This document shows, piece after piece, positions 58,425 through 64,000 of a DNA stretch of 64,000 bases; the first letter of the stretch is position 1, and the number at the start of each line of letters is the position of its first letter. The DNA lies in the NCBI RefSeq assembly GCF_900112135.1, contig NZ_FOLC01000008.1:1-64000 (forward strand), written 5' to 3'. The position numbers were made by a program, and so were the translations under genes. Source of the DNA: Collimonas sp. OK412 (lineage in GTDB: Bacteria; Pseudomonadota; Gammaproteobacteria; Burkholderiales; Burkholderiaceae_D). The notes under the pieces were generated by a model. It saw only the letters and a list, made by a program, of their open reading frames with translations. It ran no database searches and was not told the origin of the DNA.

Positions 58425-58540
58425 TGCGGTTTGGATGTTAGCGTAGCCGCCAGGCGGCAGCGGGAAAAGAACAAGGGATGGAAACATGCCGGCGGACGTA
58501 AACCAGGTCCTGTCCCGGCCAGCATGAATCGGCTTTTGGC

Positions 58541-59488
58541 TTAGCCTTCGACGGCAAGCGCGTCATGCAGCAAGGTAACGCCTTTCAGGCCGCAATCCAG
58601 CACCGCTTTTTGCACGGCTTCGATGGCGGCATGGCGCGTGAAGCTCTTGCGCCAGACAATCACCACCCGGCGCGACGGCTCCGGATCGGTGAACGGCACA
58701 TAACGCAGCATGCCGTCCTTGGCGTCGATATCGGGCACCGAGGCCAGCGGCAGCACTGTGATGCCGATGCCGGAAGCCACCATGTGGCGTATGGTTTCCA
58801 GCGACGAACCTTCGAAAGTGCGGGCAATGCCGTCGCCGGCAGTCGAAAAGCGCGACATTTCGGGGCACACTTCCAACACCTGGTCACGGAAACAATGGCC
58901 GTTGCCGAGCAACAGCATGGTTTCCGATTTGAGATCCTGGGCGCTGATGCTGGTGCGGTTGGCCCAGGCATGGTGCTTGGGCAGCGCCACCACGAACGGC
59001 TCGTCGTACAGCGGCTGCACCATCAGGCCGTGCTCGGGGAACGGCAGGGCGATGATGGCGGCGTCCAGTTCGCCTTGGCGCAGCAGCTCCAGCAGGCGCA
59101 CGGTGAAATTTTCCTGCAGCACCAGCGGCATCTGCGGCACTTGCTCGATCATGGTTTTCACCAGCGGCGGCAACAGGTAGGGGCCGACCGTATAGATGAT
59201 GCCCAGGCGCAGCGGGCCGGCCAGCGGATCCTTGTTCTGGTTGGCGATCTCGCGGATGGTGGCGGTCTGCTCCAGCACCCGTTCAGCCTGGGCCACGATC
59301 TGCGCACCCAGCGGCGTCACGGAAATTTCGGTGCCGCCGCGTTCGAAGATCACCACGCCCAGTTCGTCTTCCAGCTTCTTGATCGCCACGGAGAGCGTCG
59401 GCTGCGCCACGAAACAAGCTTCAGCGGCATGGCCAAAATGCTTTACGCGCGCTACCGCGACGATATATTTGAGTTCGGTCAGAGTCAT
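58541..59488 (-). CDS. oxyR: Hydrogen-peroxide sensor OxyR (LysR family)
   Basis: The 315-aa regulator begins [40 protein letters not shown], the OxyR-type helix-turn-helix. The two redox cysteines stand at C199 and C208 ([12 protein letters not shown]), the same numbers as in E. coli OxyR, which marks a peroxide sensor instead of a generic LysR. It lies next to recG, the common betaproteobacterial oxyR-recG arrangement. Possible targets in this window include dps. Confidence 0.95.
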   Translation of the reverse strand: MTLTELKYIVAVARVKHFGHAAEACFVAQPTLSVAIKKLEDELGVVIFERGGTEISVTPLGAQIVAQAERVLEQTATIREIANQNKDPLAGPLRLGIIYTVGPYLLPPLVKTMIEQVPQMPLVLQENFTVRLLELLRQGELDAAIIALPFPEHGLMVQPLYDEPFVVALPKHHAWANRTSISAQDLKSETMLLLGNGHCFRDQVLEVCPEMSRFSTAGDGIARTFEGSSLETIRHMVASGIGITVLPLASVPDIDAKDGMLRYVPFTDPEPSRRVVIVWRKSFTRHAAIEAVQKAVLDCGLKGVTLLHDALAVEG

Positions 59489-59581
59489 GTTGTTATCTTC
59501 GCATATTTTTCGATGGAGCTTGTGTCTCTCCATGTTTCAGCGCCGCTTTTGCAAAATAAGCATCATTCTTGCCCATGCCGC

Positions 59582-61750
59582 TCAAACCTTCAGGAAATCT
59601 TCGCGGCCGCCCAGCCAGCGCGTCAGATGGGCGCTGACGGTGGCCTGGCTGGCTGGCGCCGGATCCTGCAGCAGCGTTTGCGCCAGGTCGCGGGCGCGGT
59701 CGACCAGCCATTGGTCGGTAGCCAGGTCGGCAAAGCGCAGCATGGCCTGGCCTGACTGGCGCGCACCGAGGAATTCGCCGGGGCCGCGGATTTCCAGGTC
59801 GCGCCGTGCGATTTCGAAGCCGTCGGTGGTTTCGCGCATGGTCATCAGGCGTTGCTTGGCGACATAGCCGAGCGGGCTTTGGTATAACAACAAGCATACG
59901 CTGGCGGCAGAACCGCGTCCAACCCGCCCGCGCAACTGGTGCAGCTGCGACAGCCCGAAGCGTTCCGCATGTTCGATCACCATCAGCGAGGCGTTGGGGA
60001 CATCGACCCCGACTTCAATCACGGTAGTGGCGACCAGCACGTGGCAGGCGCCGGCGCTGAAGGCGTCCATGACTTCCTGTTTTTCGGCTTGCTTGAGACG
60101 GCCGTGCACCAGGCCGATCCGCAGGTCCGGCAACGCTTCCGCCAGCATTGCGTAGGTTTCGGTGGCAGTTTGCAGCTGCAGGGCTTCCGATTCCTCGATC
60201 AGCGGGCAGACCCAGTACGCCTGGCGCCCGTCCTGTACTGCCGCATGCACCCGTGCGATCACCTCGTCGCGCCGTGCCTGGTCGACTGCGCGGGTGACGA
60301 TGGGGGTGCGGCCGGGAGGCAGTTCGTCGATCACCGAGATTTCCAGGTCGGCGTAATAAGTCATCGCCAGGGTGCGCGGAATCGGCGTGGCGCTCATCAT
60401 CAGTTGGTGCGGCACCACCGGCGCCGTGTTTTGGACGGCATCGCCGCCGCCGTTTTCAGACACGGTCTTGTTGCGCAGCGCCAGCCGCTGGCCGACGCCG
60501 AAACGATGCTGTTCGTCGACGATCACCAGGCCCAGCTTGGCGAACTGCACGCTGTCCTGGATCAGGGCATGGGTGCCGATCACCAGCTGCGCCTCGCCCG
60601 ATTCGATCATGGCCTGGGCCGCCAGCTTTTCTTTCTTTTTCAGGCTGCCGGTGAGCCAGGCGACGCGCACGCCAAGCGGCTCCATCCAGGCTGCGATCTT
60701 GCGGAAATGCTGGTCCGCCAGGATTTCGGTGGGCGCCATCAGCACTGCCTGGTAGCCGCTGTCGATGGCCTGTGCCGCGGCCAGGGCGGCAACCACGGTC
60801 TTGCCGCTGCCGACATCGCCTTGCAGCAGGCGCTGCATGGGAAACGAGGCCTGCAGGTCGGCGCTGATTTCGGCCACCACCCGTTGCTGCGCCTTGGTCA
60901 GGGTGAACGGCAGCGTGGCGAGGAAGGCTGCGGACAACTGCCCGACCACCGGCAGCGCACGGGCATTCTTGGCGCGCCGTGCGACCTGGGCCCGCTTCAA
61001 CGACAATTGCTGGGCCAGCAGCTCATCGAACTTCATGCGCACCCAGGCCGGATGGGAGCGGTCTTCCAGCGCATGCTCGTCGACGTCGGGTGGCGGGTTG
61101 TGCAGCAGGCGCACCGCGCTTTCGAACGGCATCAGCTGCTGCGCCGCCAGTTGCGCTGGCGACAAGGTGTCGTGCCAGGCGATGCTGTGCATGGCGTCGG
61201 CAATCGCCTTGCGCAGGAAAATCTGCGACAGGCCTTCGCCGGCCGGGTAAACCGGCGTCAGGACATCGGGCAAGGGCGCGCCTTCCAGCACCACCTTGTA
61301 ACTGGGGTGGACCACCTCGGCGCCGAAAAAGCCATGGCGGATTTCGCCGCGTGCGCGCACCCGGGTGCCGACCGCCAGCTGCTTGGTCTGGCTGCCGTAG
61401 AAATTCAGGAAGCGCATCACCAGCTGGCCGCTATCGTCGGCGATGGTGACGATCAGCTGGCGCCGCGGCCGGTACTGGATATCGCAGGCAGTGACGACGC
61501 CTTCGACTTGCGCTACGCTGGTGCCCATCATGCCGGCTTGCCGGATGGCGACAATCTCGGTTTCATCTTCGTAACGCAGCGGCAGGTGCAAAACCAGGTC
61601 CATGTCCGTGCGCAGGCCCAGCTTTTCCAGTTTGCTGGCGCGGGTGTTCGCAGCCGGGGCAGGGGGGGCAGCAGCGGCAGGTTTTCGCTTCGGAGCAGGC
61701 ATATCAGGCGGTTTGTAGGCCACAGGGCGTAAAATAGCGGGTTTGCTCAT
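59582..61750 (-). CDS. recG: ATP-dependent DNA helicase RecG
   Basis: RecG remodels stalled forks and reverses branched DNA. The 722-aa protein has an N-terminal OB wedge domain (about 60-180), Walker A QGDVGSGKTVVAA (near 310), DEQH in VIVDEQHRFGV, MMSATPIPRTLAMT, and motif VI in HQLRGRVGRG. A Pro/Ala-rich N-terminal stretch (residues 10-36) precedes the core; a start at a later ATG (MPAPKRKP) is possible. It is divergent from queA across 113 bp. Confidence 0.96.
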   Translation of the reverse strand: MSKPAILRPVAYKPPDMPAPKRKPAAAAPPAPAANTRASKLEKLGLRTDMDLVLHLPLRYEDETEIVAIRQAGMMGTSVAQVEGVVTACDIQYRPRRQLIVTIADDSGQLVMRFLNFYGSQTKQLAVGTRVRARGEIRHGFFGAEVVHPSYKVVLEGAPLPDVLTPVYPAGEGLSQIFLRKAIADAMHSIAWHDTLSPAQLAAQQLMPFESAVRLLHNPPPDVDEHALEDRSHPAWVRMKFDELLAQQLSLKRAQVARRAKNARALPVVGQLSAAFLATLPFTLTKAQQRVVAEISADLQASFPMQRLLQGDVGSGKTVVAALAAAQAIDSGYQAVLMAPTEILADQHFRKIAAWMEPLGVRVAWLTGSLKKKEKLAAQAMIESGEAQLVIGTHALIQDSVQFAKLGLVIVDEQHRFGVGQRLALRNKTVSENGGGDAVQNTAPVVPHQLMMSATPIPRTLAMTYYADLEISVIDELPPGRTPIVTRAVDQARRDEVIARVHAAVQDGRQAYWVCPLIEESEALQLQTATETYAMLAEALPDLRIGLVHGRLKQAEKQEVMDAFSAGACHVLVATTVIEVGVDVPNASLMVIEHAERFGLSQLHQLRGRVGRGSAASVCLLLYQSPLGYVAKQRLMTMRETTDGFEIARRDLEIRGPGEFLGARQSGQAMLRFADLATDQWLVDRARDLAQTLLQDPAPASQATVSAHLTRWLGGREDFLKV

Positions 61751-61863
61751 AAAAAAGCATCGAGTTGCTGCATCCCTGTTGTGTACAGATTTCAGCGTTT
61801 GCCATTGTAAAGCCTATAGCTGTATTGGCAAGTTGAGCCTAATTTCATTATTTTTATCCGAGC

Positions 61864-62883
61864 ATGCATTCTCTATCCGATTACGATTTCGAACTGCCTC
61901 CCGAGCTGATCGCGCAAACTCCGTTGCCGCAGCGCAGCGCCTCGCGCCTGCTGCATATCGACGGCGAACAGCTGGTGGACCGCCGTTTCGCCGACATTGT
62001 CGACCTCTTGAATCCCGGCGACCTGCTGGTGTTCAACGATACCCGCGTACTCAAGGCGCGCTTCTTCGGCGTCAAGGAAACCGGCGGCAAGGTCGAGGTG
62101 CTGGTCGAACGTGTGGTTGACAACCGCACCGTGCACGCCCAGGTGCGCGCCTCGAAATCGCCGCCTGCCGGCACCCGGATCTGCCTGGCCGAAGCGTTCG
62201 ACGTTGTGGTGGGCGAGCGCGTCGGCGAGTTTTATACGCTGGTGTTCCCGGCCGATGTATTCGAACTGATCGAGGCCCACGGCCGCCTGCCTTTGCCGCC
62301 GTATATCGAGCACGATGCCGATGCTTTCGATGAAACCCGTTATCAAACCGTCTACGCCAAGCATGCGGGCGCGGTGGCGGCGCCTACTGCCGGCCTGCAT
62401 TTCGACCAGGCCTTGCTGCAAAGCTTGCAGCAAAAGGGCATCGGCTTCGCCTATGTCACGTTGCACGTGGGGGCCGGCACGTTCCAGCCGGTGCGCAGCG
62501 AGAACCTGGCGGAACACAAGATGCACAGCGAGTGGTACACCATCGCCGAAGCCACCGTCGATGCCGTGCGTGCTGCCAAGGCCGCCGGCGGCAAGGTGGT
62601 GGCGGTCGGCACCACCAGCTTGCGGGCGCTGGAATCAGCCTCGCAGTCCGGCGTTTTACAGGCGGGCAGCGCCGACACCGCCTTGTTCATCACTCCCGGT
62701 TACGTCTTCAAGACCGTGGATCGCCTGATCACCAATTTCCATCTGCCGAAATCGACCTTGCTGATGCTGGTTTCGGCTTTTGCCGGCTACGACTGCATCC
62801 GCGCCGCTTACGCCCATGCCATCGCGCAGCGTTATCGCTTCTTCAGCTATGGCGATGCGATGCTGCTTACCTATAACGTTTGA
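61864..62883 (+). CDS. queA: S-adenosylmethionine:tRNA ribosyltransferase-isomerase QueA
   Basis: QueA adds the epoxycyclopentane part to preQ1 in tRNA to make epoxyqueuosine. The 339-aa protein shows [60 protein letters not shown] and [12 protein letters not shown]. tgt follows after 23 bp in the same direction, the normal queA-tgt order. Confidence 0.97.
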   Translation: MHSLSDYDFELPPELIAQTPLPQRSASRLLHIDGEQLVDRRFADIVDLLNPGDLLVFNDTRVLKARFFGVKETGGKVEVLVERVVDNRTVHAQVRASKSPPAGTRICLAEAFDVVVGERVGEFYTLVFPADVFELIEAHGRLPLPPYIEHDADAFDETRYQTVYAKHAGAVAAPTAGLHFDQALLQSLQQKGIGFAYVTLHVGAGTFQPVRSENLAEHKMHSEWYTIAEATVDAVRAAKAAGGKVVAVGTTSLRALESASQSGVLQAGSADTALFITPGYVFKTVDRLITNFHLPKSTLLMLVSAFAGYDCIRAAYAHAIAQRYRFFSYGDAMLLTYNV

Positions 62884-62900
62884 TCCTGATTACTGACTGA

Positions 62901-64000
<1,100 letters not shown>

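Noticed and set aside
59939-61732. 597-codon plus-strand frame opposite recG
   Set aside because: Antisense shadow of recG, with no motif and no ribosome site.

Overview
This 64 kb window is ordinary-looking betaproteobacterial chromosome, most likely from the Oxalobacteraceae (Collimonas, Herbaspirillum or Janthinobacterium type; genus is an inference). The reasons are the high-GC coding bias, the form of the 23S/5S rRNA, Burkholderiales-restricted families (BPSS1780-type membrane protein, DUF2782), and gene neighbourhoods common in that order: pilU-pilT divergent from yggS-proC, and ubiA-oxyR-recG divergent from queA-tgt. I found no insertion sequence, prophage, CRISPR array, tRNA or toxin-antitoxin pair. 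Coding is dense, and nearly every gene belongs to a known family.

Layout. 1-373: tail of an rRNA operon (23S end, 5S, terminator). 499-4251: ruvAB, a UPF0178 protein, an orphan 2-keto-4-pentenoate hydratase and a small exported DUF2147 protein. 4321-7155: valS. 7409-12034: thiamin operon thiC-thiS-thiG-thiD-thiE behind a TPP riboswitch with a hairpin that can hide the thiC ribosome binding site. 12086-19586: dps, an MFS exporter, uvrD, a membrane protein, thrB, DUF2782 and a LOG-family protein. 19587-27427: polA, a Tat-exported dienelactone hydrolase, a ZIP metal transporter, a mercaptopyruvate sulfurtransferase, an EamA exporter and a lone Rieske oxygenase. 27659-32312: xseB-ispA-dxs (isoprenoid precursors), folE2 and a cobalamin adenosyltransferase.

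32436-38821 is a 2-hydroxyacid oxidation block: a D-lactate-dehydrogenase-like flavoprotein, a GcvA-type LysR regulator and glycolate oxidase glcDEF. It converges on a sugar/sugar-acid cluster on the minus strand (47359-38845): LacI regulator, glucarate dehydratase, aldose 1-epimerase, ExuT/GudP-type MFS importer, cytoplasmic GH31 glycosidase and a general porin. Three near-identical LacI-type operators control it, two of them as a mirrored pair. 47500-52600 is the glycerol regulon glpR-glpD-glpK-glpF with a perfect GlpR-like palindrome. 52669-64000 holds gpx, pilU, pilT, yggS, proC, a DUF883 protein, ubiA, oxyR (with both redox cysteines), recG, queA and a tgt gene cut by the window edge.

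Nothing here is clearly a new biological system. The most worthwhile leads are the GH31/glucarate-dehydratase cluster, whose substrate is not obvious, with its mirrored operators; the ZIP gene that appears to start at ATT; the polA/LOG pair whose start codons abut with no intergenic base; and a 32-bp perfect palindrome that ends both glcF and the porin gene.
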